A stretch of DNA of 64,000 bases from Chlamydoabsidia padenii (lineage: Eukaryota; Mucoromycota; Mucoromycetes; Mucorales; Cunninghamellaceae), in the NCBI GenBank assembly GCA_025330725.1, contig JAIWND010000039.1:124001-188000 (forward strand), given 5' to 3'. The translations under genes were made by a program, and so were the position numbers. Below, piece by piece: positions 36,102 to 49,564 of the stretch (the stretch's first letter is position 1; each line of letters starts with the position of its first letter). The notes beneath the pieces were generated by a model that saw only the letters and a list, made by a program, of their open reading frames with translations, did not search any database and had not been told where the DNA came from.

Positions 36102-39100
36102 CTATATTTCCCCTTCTTGTTCTTCGTCGAGGTGATATTCATTCCTGTATTTTTCGTCTTCTTCCTTGGTCCGAATGGCACGCACATAATGATCTTCAGA
36201 TATGGTGGTCTTTGTGTCATTTGGTGTGATATCTAGTTGTTCCAAAGGTGCTGAGATACCCCATGCATCATCGGCCGATGTAAATTCACCAAAAGCATCG
36301 TCGTCGTTGTCGTCGTCATTATCATTTGTATGTCGTTCATCGCTAAAGTGGTCATATTCTTCGTCATCGTAACCATCTTCAACATGACTTTGTGTGCGCC
36401 GGAGCATATTGGCTTGCGGGAATTCGGTAAACCCACGAGACCAATCTTGAGTAATAGCTTGATTGTCATGCTATTAAAAAAAAAAATGGATATTAGTACA
36501 CTTGGTCATTTAGATTTTTTCATTGGTACTTACCTCTTCTTCGTCACTATCATAGTCTGCATCATCGTCAATACCAGATACTTGATTATGACCGTCGGCA
36601 ATCACATGGAAGCCATTATTGTAAATATTATCGTTCCGTCCACTACATGATAAATGATTAGTTTGGTTGTCTTGTGCCGATTTTTATTTTATTTTAAAAA
36701 AACTTACGTGATCCAGTGAGCGTCATCGTCATCATCTTCCAAACCACCATCCGCTTCACGTTGAGCCAAATACCGAGAATACTAAACAATCCAAACAAAA
36801 AAAAGAGTAGTGGTTGTTACTATATAGTCCATTCCCTAGGTTTACTTGTTATGTTTCAATGCTTACCTGACTAGCAGTGCCACCATCCAGTTCATCCTCT
36901 TCATCATCCTCTTCTTCCCGCATGGCATTATCATCTTCGTTAGGTCGATCACCACCAAGAGGCAAACAATCACGTTCCTTGGTTTCCCGGAGTTCGTTTT
37001 CACAATATTGATACCATAGATCTAAGTCCACATCATCCTTGATTTCTTTTACAACGGATTCAGGATATCCTTCAAATAGTTTGATAACTTCATCAGCAAT
37101 AAAGGTTAGATGACCCATATAACCCAAGCGCATTCCCTTTGGTTTGACCCTAAACAAAAAAAAAAAAAGTTGCAATGAATTGAATCAGGCTCTTTGGTAA
37201 TTTTTTTTCTATTTACCATTGTTCGTCATTTTCTTTTTGAGCCTTGACCATCCTTGTTGTAAGCTGGCCATCCTTCAATATAGATAAGGCAAGCAATCTG
37301 TTGTAGCTCTTGCTCATACGACCATTAAATACCTGGTGCAGCATGTCGTATGTCACGTAATGAAGAAAGTTGTTCCATGGAAACGAGAAAAACAAGTTCT
37401 ATTGCCATGACAGATATACATATAAAAAAAGAGTCAGTTTAGCCATCAAGTTTTATACTTCCATTATACTTTTCAATTGACTTACCACGCACGTTGGAAG
37501 TACCTTATGTTGGACTAGTTGTAATTTTAGATAATCCCCCATCGGTAAATCTTGTTGATCCTGTTGTATGGACCCAGTGGTTCCGGTGTTGTATTGCATC
37601 GTTTCTTGAGATGTATCTGCTATGCTTTTATCGACATTGTTTTGGCTGGTGGAGTCGGTGTCTTTTAACGTAGGCGGTGACACTGCTGTAGTGGGTAGTT
37701 TTACATCCGATTCGTGTGATTGTTGATCTAGTGATTTGTCCTGTTCTTCTTTGATGATGGTATTGTCACCAATGTCCTGTTCACCTTGTTGATTGAATTG
37801 TTGCCCACATTCTGTTTCTTCACCATCTTCCATCGCATTGAGATTTGACATGTTGGAGCAATGCAATAGTTCAGCAAAAAGTTCACAGATCTTTAGTCGT
37901 TCGAATCCAAGAGGCATTTGTTCACCAATTGAAGTTTTCATAGGTCCCTTCTAAAAAAATCGTTCAGTCATTCTACTTTTGATTTTTTCTTTCTTTCTTC
38001 TTTTAATTACCACAGATCTTGGTTCAATCAATAGTTGATTGAATGACCCGACATGGTCAGCTAGTACTTTGAGCATATCGGCCAATGAGACAGATACCGG
38101 CCGGACAGGTGGAATGTTTCCTGTGTAACCATAGCCAGTATTCACCATCGGGTCGCTTTCCATATCACTGTAGAGAAAGAATATGTGAGTCAACTTTTTT
38201 TACAGTCAGGAGCAATGTGTTACCTGTTGTTGTGTCTGATCAGATCGATGATAATAGTAACGCTGTTAATCAGTGTCGATGTAGCATTGGGCGCATTGGG
38301 ATCCAACATAAAACCTGCCAACTTGCGCATTACTGTTTCACTATCAAGGATGACAAAAAAAAAAAAAAAAAAGGTTAGTACAGTAAAAGGATGTAAATTA
38401 ATGTTTACCTTTTCAGTTTAATCACCAAGTCATTCAAACCAATACTGGGTTGTTCCAATAAACTTGTTTGAGACATGCGAATGATTTCACATATACATTG
38501 CTGGGCGATAGAATGTTCCTATAAATCACCCTTCAGATTAGTATCATTTACCCACCTTCCTTCCTTCCAATACAAACATCCTACTTACTTCGGTATCCAT
38601 ATAAGGGTCTAATCTGCTAATTAAGTTGTCCATCAAACCACCATCACTTAGCCACTAGAATAAATAAAACAAAATAAAGAAGGGATGAGTTGTTACAAGA
38701 TATGTTTCGCCCTACCTATTTACCTTCATTATGATGCCCTTACCTGTACAGTCCCTTTTCCTTCAGGAAATTCTTCCATACGAACCAATGTGAGTAGTAG
38801 ATCCATGATGGCAGAGCTATGCAAATGGTTCAAGATCTTGTTCAAGTTTTCAGGTTCAGATTGAATAAATTCCAGCATCTACATAAAAAAAAAAAAAAAG
38901 TTAGTTCCAATGATTACATATTCTACTCAACCCTTACCTCCGCCGGTTGCTTGGTTAAAAATATAGTGATTGTCTTGGCAAAGTAGGAAGCCAAAAGAGA
39001 GTCCAAACCATGATCTACCTTTTCTTCATCCTCGTTATCCTTGTCATTGTCGTTTTGTTTGTCCTTTTCATCATCGTGCTTATTAATCAGTTGGTGAGTG

Positions 39101-39709
39101 TCTTGTTGACGTATAGGTCGATCCAAGTATTGCCAAAATGTTTCCAAAAGTTCCTTTTGCTCTAAAACAATCATATCCACCAGTTGTGGGATTTCACAGG
39201 CAATGATTTCAGACGAGAGGAAAGGATACCTAGTTGATACAAATACAATCAAGTAAGATGACCAAAAAGTATAAAAACATCCGATGCCACATCCATCCCA
39301 ATTAACAAAGATTGACTTACTTGTATTTTTGTCCTTCTTCCAGATCATCGGCTGTAATATAGTAAAGTAGTTTACGACAATTGGTAGGCTGACACAAACT
39401 ATAGGAGAGAAGGGAGTCAAGGAGTAATTAGAGTACTAGTTAGTATGTTAGATGCCGCGCGTTTTTCTCTTGGCTTTCATTTTCTAATGAGCAATAAACA
39501 GAAGCCCAAAAGAAAAAGCGACAGGACGACAGTATATATATATATATATATATACATAAAAAAGGATACAAGTTGATAAGGCGTTGATTATGAGACTTGG
39601 CTTCTTGTAATAGTTCTTCTTCTTCGAGGACTTGTTCCAAAGTAACGTCTTCGCGATCGAGTAGAGTATCTACGGCAGAAGGATTATGGTATCCAAAACG
39701 CCAAAACAT
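36102..39709 (-). CDS. SAPS-domain regulatory subunit of PP6/Sit4 phosphatase
   Basis: Fourteen exons (39709-39570, 39398-39321, 39229-38938, 38878-38744, 38654-38589, 38518-38409, 38340-38224, 38167-38011, 37950-37486, 37398-37217, 37149-36867, 36781-36708, 36642-36534, 36470-36102) encode about 858 residues. SAPS proteins bind Sit4/PP6 catalytic subunits and direct them in cell-cycle and TOR-linked signalling. Diagnostic parts are the N-terminal MFWRFGYHNPSAVDTLLD and FLCQPTNCRKLL, the helical repeats with AIMDLLLTLVRMEE, the FFSFPWNNFLHY block and MRLGYMGHLTFIADEV, each with counterparts in human PPP6R3 or yeast SAP185. The C-terminal third is Asp/Glu-rich and probably disordered. Each junction was checked for phase. 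An acidic insert rich in Lys and Asp lies near residue 120. Confidence 0.88.
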
Positions 39710-40134
39710 TGTTGAGTATAGTTTATTATAAAAAGAGTGATGAAGAAGATTAAAGAAAGTGAGTGAATGCGGAAAGAGGGAAGAAGAAAAAGGAGAGGAA
39801 GAATAGGAGAGTCAGTCCGCCCGCCCAAAGTTTGGGTGTTTGTTGTTTACTTGCGGCATTTCAATTTTATGGATTGGCGGTTTCTTGGGAAAATTCCTTT
39901 TTCACTCTTGCATGATTTAAAGAAAAAGGATTAACCGTTATGGTAAAACAATGACAGATGTTTGCCTTTTCCTCTTTTAGTCTATGAACATCTCTTTTTT
40001 TTTTTTTCATAAAAGATACTACAACATCACTGTAAGGTACACGCTGATATCGGAAGGGTCTTTGTATTTTACGATACCAGGGTTTGAACAAAGCTGAGAA
40101 GTTTGTCTGTCATTTTTTATTGTAAGAAAGAAAA
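39710..40134. other. Spacer upstream of the SAPS gene
   Basis: The promoter side of the SAPS gene, with GCGGCATTTCAA near 39853. No coding region is supported. Confidence 0.45.
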
Positions 40135-40887
40135 TTAACTAAAACCAGTAGGTGGGTACAATCCTTTATTCTTTGGTCCATCCATACGGAAGTAATCCTC
40201 TCCATTCACAGCACGTTGTTCCCACACATCACCCTTGCTGATTCGTTGGGGTTGATATCCCATGTGGACTTTGACCCGCTTACCGTCGGTATTAACAATC
40301 GTCTGATTACCATAAAATCCTTCCCGAATCATTTTCGTATCAGCATGTTTGTAATTTTCCAAAAAGCTATAGTTGTTGGTCAGCCATCTTGTGATGTTAT
40401 GTGCTCGGTACTTTGCGATCAAGGTCCATTTTCCCTTGTCGCCTGAGCGATACCAAGCCGTGTAATCGCTGTAATTACCCGCCTTATTCACATCCGCTAA
40501 TAGCCGGAAGAAAACAGTTTCTTCGGATTTCCAATTATAATGCAACATAGTGTGCATACCCGTGCCTTCACCTCCGAAATACTCATTTTTACCGCCCTCA
40601 CCCACTTGAAGGGCGTCGACTTTGCCGCCTTTTTGATCATCCCAAATCGAAAACAAAATGCGGCGTTCGGTCCCATCATTATGCTGCATGCCGAGATACC
40701 CTCGATTGAAGCCTATGGCACACCAATAAGTGTGGTTGGGATCGGATCCCTTGGGCACTCGGATGGAAGACTCCATTACTTTGATGGTACCAAAATTATC
40801 AGGCACGCGCCACCAGTTTACCAAGTACACCGCAGATACTTGCTGGGTAATTAAGGATACCAGTAAACACCAAGAGAAAAATTGCAT
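40135..40887 (-). CDS. Secreted DUF3472-domain protein
   Basis: A single-exon gene of 250 residues. The first 19 residues (FFSWCLLVSLITQQVSA) form a classic signal peptide. The mature part carries DUF3472-type blocks: GYLGMQHNDGTERRILFSIWD, GGEGTGMHTMLHYNW, TAWYRSGDKGKWTLIA and FYGNQTI. Five N-glycosylation sequons are visible (NHT, NYS twice, NIT, NQT). DUF3472 is a beta-rich extracellular domain found in bacteria and fungi without a settled function, sometimes next to carbohydrate-binding modules. The lack of introns contrasts with its neighbours. Confidence 0.75.
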   Translation of the reverse strand: MQFFSWCLLVSLITQQVSAVYLVNWWRVPDNFGTIKVMESSIRVPKGSDPNHTYWCAIGFNRGYLGMQHNDGTERRILFSIWDDQKGGKVDALQVGEGGKNEYFGGEGTGMHTMLHYNWKSEETVFFRLLADVNKAGNYSDYTAWYRSGDKGKWTLIAKYRAHNITRWLTNNYSFLENYKHADTKMIREGFYGNQTIVNTDGKRVKVHMGYQPQRISKGDVWEQRAVNGEDYFRMDGPKNKGLYPPTGFS

Positions 40888-41450
40888 TGCTGTTTTAGGT
40901 AGAGAGCAAGAAAAAAATGATGGAATCTCATTCCCTTCTTTTATAAGTAGACGACGGTTGCTCGCTTCGGCTTCTCAATTCAATCACATAAGTGCTCTTT
41001 TTTCTGAACGGCTTAAATACATGATTCGTTTACATCGAAATATTTTAGCAGTATCATTTGAATTGTTAGTTCCGAATTCCTTTATTGTGGATCAACCGAG
41101 AATTCAGGGGTAATTTGTTACTCGGCAAGATTAGTTTGACTCCGACTACCCCGCATTTTCCCACTACTGCATCTTTTCTTAACGCACTTAGAGCTAAAAA
41201 ATAAAGGTCAAGGTCAACTTTTTTAATACTTACTGGCCCCTACAAAGATAGTCCCACTTTACTTTATTGTAATCAGGCCCCCTGGTGTGTATAGTAGCTC
41301 TGAATCAAGACTTAATTAAACATGTTCCCCGCTTTTTTTTTCACATGCTGATGAATAAAACCCAATTATTAAAACAGCGCCGGTAACGTTAATCTCTCAA
41401 ACTTCTTTTATCCCCTTTTTATTCCTCATCCTTTTTTTTCAATACTCACA
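40888..41450. other. Divergent promoter spacer
   Basis: 563 bp between the start codons of the DUF3472 gene and the acyl-CoA dehydrogenase gene. No coding potential and no clear motif copy were seen. Confidence 0.5.
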
Positions 41451-42910
41451 ATGCTTCGTACTCTTCTCCATTCTTCTATTCCAAAGTCCAAACATGGTCT
41501 TGCTGTGATGACTCGACCATTCTCGTCTGGTCCTAGCGATGGGTTGTCCTTTGGTTTATCGGAAGAACAACGGTCCATTCAAGAACTGGCTCGCAAGTTT
41601 GCTAAAGAAGAAATCATTCCTGTGGCAGCTGAACATGATCGTACTGGTGAATACCCAACTGGTAAGCATGACAACGAAGAGGGAGGAAAAGTCATCTAAT
41701 TAATTCTTTCTTGTATATAGAGGTGATCAAGAAAGCGTGGGAATTGGGACTTGTCAACACTCATATCGAATCGAAATATGGTGGCAATGAACTCGGTGTA
41801 TTGGATAGTGCTCTTATTACTGAAGAACTAGCCTTTGGTTGTACAGGTAAGTAAAACTTCACCTATTATTATTAATAATACTCATTACTAACCATACTGT
41901 TTAGGTATTCAAACTGCCATTGAAGCCAACAATTTAGCCGAAGCCCCCTTGGTAGTAGCCGGCAACGATGAGCAAAAACAAAAGTACCTGGGCAGAATGA
42001 CCGAAGCACCTCTGATGGCATCGTATGCCGTCACTGAACCAGGCTCCGGCTCAGACGTAGCAGGACTCTCCACACGGGCGGTACGTAAAGGCGACGACTG
42101 GGTGTTGAACGGACAAAAAATGTGGATCACCAACTCAGGCCATGCCAACTGGTTCTTTGTCCTTGCCCGCACAGATATGGAAGCCAGTACGGGCAAAGCC
42201 TTCTCGGGCTTTATTGTCGATGCAGATACACCCGGGATCCAATTGGGACGTAAAGAAATCAATATGGGACAACGGGCTTCGGATACACGTGGTGTGACGT
42301 TTGAAGAGGTCGTGGTGCCTCATGCTAATCTTTTAGGTGAACCTGGTCAAGGATTCAAGATTGCCATGAATGCATTTGATGTCACTCGACCATTGATTGG
42401 TGCGGCGGCGGTGGGGTTGGCTCGTCGGGCGATGGAAGAAGCTACACAGTATGCTTTGGAACGCAAAACCATGGGAACGGAAATATTTAATCATCAAGCT
42501 GTGGCATTCATGTTGGCGGATATGGCGTAAGTATCAAGTGTAGGAGGGGGATGATACAGAAAACTCATTTTATCTTTTTTTTTTTTTTTTATGATGATAG
42601 GATTGGGATTGAAAGTGCACGCATGATGGTGTACCGATCTGCCTGGCTACGTGATCACAATATTCAAAATACTTGGCATGCTTCTATTGCTAAATCATTA
42701 GCAAGTGATGTGGCCAATAAATCAGCAGCAGATGCGGTCCAGATCTTTGGAGGAAATGGATTCAATACAGAATACCCTGTGGAAAAACTCATGCGTGATG
42801 CTAAAATCTTCCAAATTTATGAAGGTACTTCTCAAATCCAACGTTTGATTGTCTCTCGTGGTTTGGCTACTATGGCGAAATCTGGTGCTAGCGCTTTGGG
42901 TGGATTGTAG
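41451..42910 (+). CDS. ACADM: Medium-chain acyl-CoA dehydrogenase, mitochondrial
   Basis: Four exons (41451-41661, 41721-41846, 41905-42526, 42601-42910) encode 422 residues. The enzyme is a flavoprotein that catalyses the first step of mitochondrial beta-oxidation and passes electrons to ETF. The N-terminus ([14 protein letters not shown]...TRPFSS) is a typical presequence. Family blocks are [87 protein letters not shown] and the catalytic region [16 protein letters not shown], whose Glu is the active-site base. The length and the [16 protein letters not shown] block favour the medium-chain branch over short- or very-long-chain types. Confidence 0.9.
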
Positions 42911-43113
42911 ATTAGATTTAGTCTAGTAATAAATGTAATACCTGTTAACTCGTTCAAATAAAATGGACATATAAAGATGGATAATAGACAATTTATTGGA
43001 TGATCAATGTAAAAGGATGTATTCTAGTGTATGTACTGTATATATGTATGTATAAATGTTGTATGACAAAGTGTGATTTAATAAACAATGAATTTGGAGT
43101 GGGGGGGGTATGG

Positions 43114-44473
43114 CTAATGGCTAATGGCGTCGTAGTCTTCTATCACAATGGCAGGTCCAGTATATCCCTTCTATTCAAAATATAAAAATAAAAAAAAGAG
43201 ATAGAAGTGGGTTAGTTAAAAATGCTCTGATTTGCACTTTTTCTTTTCTTTTACCTTTTGAGCCACCACCGAGTACCATGCCATATAAGTTTCATTGGCT
43301 TCTATTTCTGTCAACATATCCAAATGTAAACCATCCAATTCCTTCTCCGTTGTTGCTTTTGATAGAATCCATTCCTGACTGCATGCTTTAATCGTCCGTT
43401 CCCAGTATTGTACCATGAGTGAACCCAAAGCCCCACCGTATTTTCCTATTGGTGTATGAGTATGATGAATCCGCATGTCTTGTAAAGTATTCAATGGTGC
43501 CAGACGATTCGGCCATGGATTATAGGCTGCTGGTTGTTGTTGGTTCAAAAGAGATGCCGATATTCTTTTACTTGATGATGTATCGATCACTATGAGAGAG
43601 AGAAAGAATGAGTTGTTGTTGTTGTTTTTTTCCAATAAAAAGATCCCTTCTGTACTTACATCCCAAGATGGTAGACATGGCAGGACCTGTATCAAATAGA
43701 TTGGCATAAGGTTCCACACATTCCAAATGAGCCCCTCTTTTCATCACCCTGACAATCTCTTGTAGTACATTGTCCCACCCATCGTCAGGCAATGTGTCCA
43801 GCATTGATCGTATAAAGACATAGTCAAATGTGTCGTTTTCGTAAGGTAGTGGTGCCGTCATAATATCAACACGTTGAAAGACAAGGTTTTTCTGCATTGT
43901 TCTAGATAGAAGAAAGGTGAGTCTCTTTTGGATGACTGGGTTTCCAACTTACATGTTGGGAAATACGTTCTTATCGACATCAATGCCAATAAAGTATGAG
44001 AGAGGGTATTTCGTTGCCATGTCCTACGTATCATAGTTGTGTAAGTCATCTTGTCGAGCCCTTTACTACTTTTTTTTTTATTTTTTTTATTACCATTGAC
44101 CAAAAGCCTGCTCCACAGCTTTCAAAGAGAGAGAGAGAGAAGGTGTTAGAAGGTCGAGTCGTTTTCAAGTGGTTTCACTTACCCAATGTCCAGTACTTCA
44201 CATCCACCTGATAATAAAGATTGTGCTACTGGTGCCATAAAGTCACTATAACATACGAGTTAGTTCGCCATTTGGTTTATTGTTTTACATTTACCCGTCA
44301 AAAGCCATTTGTAAAGCATTGTGTTGTACCCAAGACTTTTCAATATAATCCTTTGTATTCGGTATTGGTTTCCAAGGTTTAAGTATTTTGGTCGTGCTAG
44401 ATCGCCATTTCGATTTGAGATAGTTGGTCAAAGTAGTCGGTGTTGTTGGAGTGGAAGAAGCTGTGGTAGTCAT
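43114..44473 (-). CDS. Class I SAM-dependent methyltransferase (paralogue 2)
   Basis: Seven exons (44473-44295, 44245-44183, 44118-44094, 44023-43953, 43901-43660, 43589-43255, 43170-43114) give 323 residues. Motif I is CEVLDIGCGAGFW, interrupted by an intron inside the motif so that a 25-nt micro-exon encodes most of it. FIGIDVDKNVFPN, ENDTFDYVFIRSMLDTLPDD and VMKRGAHLECVEPY follow the standard fold. It is a relative of the gene at 3068-4196: both have LxGGxxxVLDxGCGxGFW followed by a phase-0 intron and then DMA. The N-terminus is Ser/Thr/Pro-rich. The final exon, joined through a GT-AG intron, replaces a Lys-rich read-through tail with KGYTGPAIVIEDYDAISH. The methyl acceptor is unknown. Confidence 0.74.
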
Positions 44474-45076
44474 ACTTGTAAAAAGATGTAGGCAGTAGAA
44501 GAACGGGGTAACACTTCTTGTGATAACAAACCTAGAGTTTAGTAGTGAGTAATAAAAAAAAAGTAGAGGGGAAGAGTAGTAGTTTAATGAGAAACTATCA
44601 TTCTTATATAAAGAAAAAAAAAGTAGGGGGGGGGGAGAAGAAGGAGAATGTTTTATACTGTGAAAGAAGAAAGAAAGTGAATATTGTCGGAGATTATATT
44701 AGGCTGAGCATTCTCGTTGCCATAGGACACCTCATTTTCTTTTCTCGTACCCCTGAACGCCATCATTTGAAAGAAAAGGAATCATAATGTGGGGTTTTTA
44801 TTCTCTATAGTAGCTTGAATTCAATATGATCAGAGTATAGTAAGGATTATTGTTAGAGGTCTACGTTTTGATCTCTTTGGGTGTTGCATTTGAGCAAGTC
44901 GAAGCGGGGCATCAAAACAAGGAGACACTATCGAGGCCTCTGATTGGCTGGCCAGTGTCAGCCTTTTAGATATAAATTAAAGAGGCAAATATGAAAAAAA
45001 CCCCACTCTTTTCTCAATCACTTTCATCTTTTTTTTTTTACTTTCCATCTATACGAACAACTATACAACACTCAAC
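44474..45076. other. Divergent promoter spacer
   Basis: About 600 bp between two divergent start codons. It contains CGGGGCATCAAAA near 44906 and a CTGATTGGCTGG element resembling a CCAAT box near 44939. No gene is supported. Confidence 0.5.
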
Positions 45077-46712
45077 ATGTTAAAGGTAAGAGAAAAAAAC
45101 AATATGAATGACATTGACTGTATCTTGTGATTGTACTAACAATACACTTCATGGTACAATCAAGTGTAGTTTATTCCCCACACCATTCGACACACTGCTC
45201 CCAAACTGTCTCCTCATCTAGGTGTTATCCAATTCTACAGCACTGTACAAGACACTCACTCTAGTCATTCTCCTTCTTCTCCACCACCGACTACGTTTTC
45301 CTTTGACCAACATGGAAAACCACCGGTGAAACAAAATCAACTATTCAACGATGAAACACGGCTTCACCTTGAACGGTTACGACAACATCACTTTCATGCA
45401 ACCAATCTACCAGACTCACCCGACTTTGGCACCAATCAATACTTGAATATTAATGAAGAACTGCGTGAACAATTAAAGGCGATTGTTGCTCAATTCAATG
45501 CACCTATTCGATATGCGTTTGCTTATGGTAGTGGAGTCTTCCGACAAGACGGTTATGATGAAAAAGTAATAATTAAAAAAACATATCAACAAGTATGGCA
45601 GACAACTCATTAATTTTTATATTTATTGTATAGAAGAAACCTATGATGGACTTTATCTTTGGTGTGAGCCATCCTGGTCATTGGCATGATTTGAATATGC
45701 AACAACACCCTCATCATTACTCTGGTTTACGTCTATTGGGATCTAATACTATATCAAAGTTACAAGATCATGTAGGTGCCGGTGTCTATTTCAACCCCTA
45801 TGTTGAAGTCAATGGCATGGTAAGCACACTAGGTGAATCATCGTACCGTATTTTAAACACTTTTTTTAATTGAATAGATGATCAAATATGGTGTAGTATC
45901 TATTGATAAACTGTGTAGGGATCTCATCGATTGGGAAACTTTGTATTTGGCAGGTCGGATGCATAAACCAGTCAAGATTCTTCGTGATGATCCACGTGTA
46001 CGACTCGCTAACCAAGTCAATCTCACTGAAGCTGTCCGGGTGGCCTTGTTGACTCTGCCTGAAAAATTCAACGAGGAACAATTGTTTGAAAAGATTGCGG
46101 GTATTAGCTATGTGGGCGATTTTAGGATGATTGTAGGCGAAAATCCAAACAAGGTCAAAAATATCGTCCATGCTCAACTGGATCACTTTAATCGACTCTA
46201 TTATAGTCTTTTGGATGATTTACCAAATGTCACTGTCCTCAACAATGGTCAATTCCAGGTAACAAAATTAAAATAATGGGAACATGGATGGTAGGATAGG
46301 ATACTTATTTATCTCTTTAGCAAAACTTGAATCCCAAATACCGTGGTCTCATGATTCAAAAACTGCCAAGGACTTTATATGATCAAGTCTTGAGTCAACA
46401 TCGAACCTATGCCTCTCGGAACAAACTGGATTTACCTTACAACAAGTCGGAAATGTATCAACAAATTGCAGGATCATCGGATTTACAAAGTTATATGGAT
46501 CAAGGCAAGTGATGATTAACATCATATGATAGCTTACTAACCAGGAGGGACTTTTTTTTTATGTGCATAAATTATATATAGCTCTGCGCTCTATTATAGC
46601 CAAACCTGCAATGACACAAAGTGTTAAGGGCATCTTTACTGCTGGAATCACAAAATCAACTCGCTACGCTGGGGCGAAACTAGGCAAATGGATTAGCAAT
46701 AGAAAAACTTGA
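45077..46712 (+). CDS. TAM41: Mitochondrial CDP-diacylglycerol synthase TAM41
   Basis: Six exons (45077-45085, 45170-45565, 45634-45819, 45878-46258, 46321-46504, 46582-46712) encode 428 residues. TAM41 makes CDP-diacylglycerol on the matrix side of the inner membrane for cardiolipin synthesis. The first nine-nt exon encodes MLK; joined to FIPHTIRHTAPKLS it forms a presequence. The nucleotidyltransferase signature YAFAYGSGVFRQDGYD is followed by MMDFIFGVSHPGHWHDLNM, GAGVYFNPYVEVNGMMIKYGVVS, LCRDLIDWETLYLAGRMHKPV and, near the end, MTQSVKGIFTAGITKSTRYA. The last intron must use a GC donor (G/GCAAGT), since only that keeps the conserved C-terminus in frame; the GT alternative four bases later leads to a stop. 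Confidence 0.9.
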
Positions 46713-46940
46713 TTGTTTGTAAAAAAAAATAAAAATGAGAATAATGATGTATATGCACTATATGAATGTGAATGATATGTCTGTGTGGGTACTGTGATTG
46801 GCTGTCCATTTTGCACTCAAAAATTTTTTACCCGCTTCGGTGGCTTTGCCCTTTCTTTTTTTTTTTTATATTTGTGTTGTGCTTTTTTTTTTGTCTCTCT
46901 CTCTCTCTTTCTTCTTCTCTTCCATTAAATCTATATCAAT

Positions 46941-47149
46941 ATGGCTCACGCTAACGTTTGGAACTCTCGCCCCAAGACCTATGGCAAGGGCTCTCGTCAA
47001 TGGTAATTAGTTAGACAACAAAATAAAGGATATACAGAACGAACCTATTTCGACACATTCATCATATACACCACTCACATGTATACACCACTACCAACAT
47101 CTCTCACTTGATTCACCACCGGATATATGACACTATATACTAACCTCAT

Positions 47150-47182
<33 letters not shown>

Positions 47183-47393
47183 TTATAATTTATATATCAT
47201 TTATTGACGTATTTAGCCGTGTCTGTGCTCATCAAGCTGGTTTGATCCGCAAGTACAACCTCAACATCTGCCGTCAATGTTTCCGTGAATACGCCAACGA
47301 TATCGGTTTCCACAAGGTAAGGGAAAAAGAAAAACTGCTTAAGAAGCTCAACTGTATTAACTCGATACCACTTTTTGTCACTAGTACCGTTAA
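46941..47393 (+). CDS. RPS29: 40S ribosomal protein S29 (uS14)
   Basis: Three exons (46941-47002, 47217-47316, 47385-47393) give 56 residues, the usual size. uS14 is a zinc-binding protein of the small ribosomal subunit head. The zinc ligands are Cys 21, Cys 24, Cys 39 and Cys 42 in [22 protein letters not shown]. The start [20 protein letters not shown] closely resembles the yeast protein. The last exon is only nine nt and encodes Tyr-Arg-stop, completing FHKYR as in yeast FNKFR. The first intron is 214 nt, longer than most in the window, and CT-rich, as is common in ribosomal protein genes. Confidence 0.94.
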
Positions 47394-47545
47394 AAGCATA
47401 GTTTACTTGTTATCCTTATCATCTCAAATAAATACATCCATTGTTATTTATTGCCTCTACTTGTCGTTGCCGTTTTATATGTGTGTCTGGTGTGATATCT
47501 TTTGTGCAGTGCCAATTTAGTATAGGGTGTGCTGCTTGATGCAGA

Positions 47546-47557
47546 CGGGATTTGAAA
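47546..47557. promoter_or_regulatory. Recurrent motif copy, CGGGATTTGAAA
   Basis: Exact reverse complement of TTTCAAATCCCG, 103 bp upstream of the J-domain gene start codon. Confidence 0.55.
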
Positions 47558-47659
47558 AACAGAATAAATGGGCATCTTTTTTTTTTACATCATACTCTTC
47601 TCTTTCTTCTCTTCATCCTTTTCTTTTTTTTTATATATACATATATACTATCACATCCA

Positions 47660-48541
47660 ATGACCATTCCTGACTATTATAGTATCCTCGAAGTACCAGT
47701 AACGGCCACTCAAGACCAAATACGTCAAGGTAAGTTGGGGGGGAAGAAACTGGCTTTATTGGAACACACTCACCTCTTTCTCTCTTTTATAGCTTACAAA
47801 AAACAAGCCTTACTCCATCATCCTGACCGACTTCAGTCCACTGCTACTCCAGCCGAACGAGAAGAAGCAACCAAACGATTCCAACAGATTGCCGATGCAC
47901 TTTATATCTTGGGAAACGAACAAAGACGAAAAGACTATGATGCATCTAGACAACGACAAGGTACCTCGACTCATTCCGAACCTCATACCACGGCCAGTCA
48001 AGCTCATCATGTCTTTGGCAATGTATTTGAAGATTTGTTGAAACCTGAAGGTATAGTATGTATCACATCACATCATAGAAGCTAACTCCGCTTGGTTTAG
48101 TGGATCGACCTGGTTATATCTGGAGAATCTTGGGTGCAGGTGCAGGTAAGGAAGGATCATGATAAAAAAAAAAAGGAATATGGCTCTCACATTACCCAAT
48201 CATGCGTATAGGTGCTGCTCTTGGGTTTATCATTGGCAATGTGGGTGGTGCTGCTGTCGTAAGTAAAAATGGATGTCTCCCAAGGAGTCAAATGATTCAT
48301 TTTTCTCATCTTCTTTTAGGGCGCACTGGCTGGGAAAACCCTTGGGCAAATCAGGGATCATAAAGGTAAGGAAAAGATCCACACAAAAAAGAGAGAGACA
48401 TTAACCAGTTTTTTTTATTGTTTACCAGGCGTATCCGTTTACACAGCCTTCCAACGCTTGAACCTGGACCAACGAAGGGATATCTTGACCACTCTGCTCA
48501 CAAGGTTTTTGATGAGCGGGTCAGCTGGTGTGATGAAATAA
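47660..48541 (+). CDS. J-domain protein with glycine-zipper segment
   Basis: Six exons (47660-47729, 47793-48050, 48101-48145, 48212-48258, 48320-48365, 48429-48541) encode 192 residues. The N-terminal J domain (DYYSILEVPVTATQDQIRQAY, with HPD at 33-35) stimulates Hsp70 ATPase activity. It ends in YDASRQRQG. After a polar linker comes a glycine/alanine-rich hydrophobic stretch of about 35 residues (ILGAGAGAALGFIIGNVGG) of glycine-zipper character, which suggests membrane insertion, then a helical tail with AFQRLNLDQRRDIL. It lacks the G/F and zinc-finger regions, so it is a class III (class C) J protein. Similar small J proteins with a glycine zipper occur in fungi; the compartment is not clear. 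Confidence 0.8.
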
Positions 48542-48721
48542 TCAACAATCACTTTTTTTTTTTTATAAAAACACCCTACATAGTATAGTTCCCCCCCTTT
48601 TTTTTTAAAAAAAAAAATAGTGCTTTATTATTTATTTGTTGGTAAATGACGTATCTTAAATAAATAAACTATACAACTTTTTTTAAAAAAAAGAAACTAG
48701 ATATATACTAGAGGGGTGCTA

Positions 48722-49475
<754 letters not shown>

Positions 49476-49551
49476 TGTAGAAAAAAAGGGGGAAGGGGAA
49501 GAAAGGAAACCTGGGAAAAAGAAAAAACCGAGCAGTTTTAAACTTTTTAGT

Positions 49552-49564
49552 CGGCGTTTGAAAA
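49552..49564. promoter_or_regulatory. Recurrent motif copy, CGGCGTTTGAAAA
   Basis: Variant of the window-wide motif, 77 bp upstream of the cytidine deaminase start and 88 bp upstream of the F-box pseudogene start. Confidence 0.48.
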
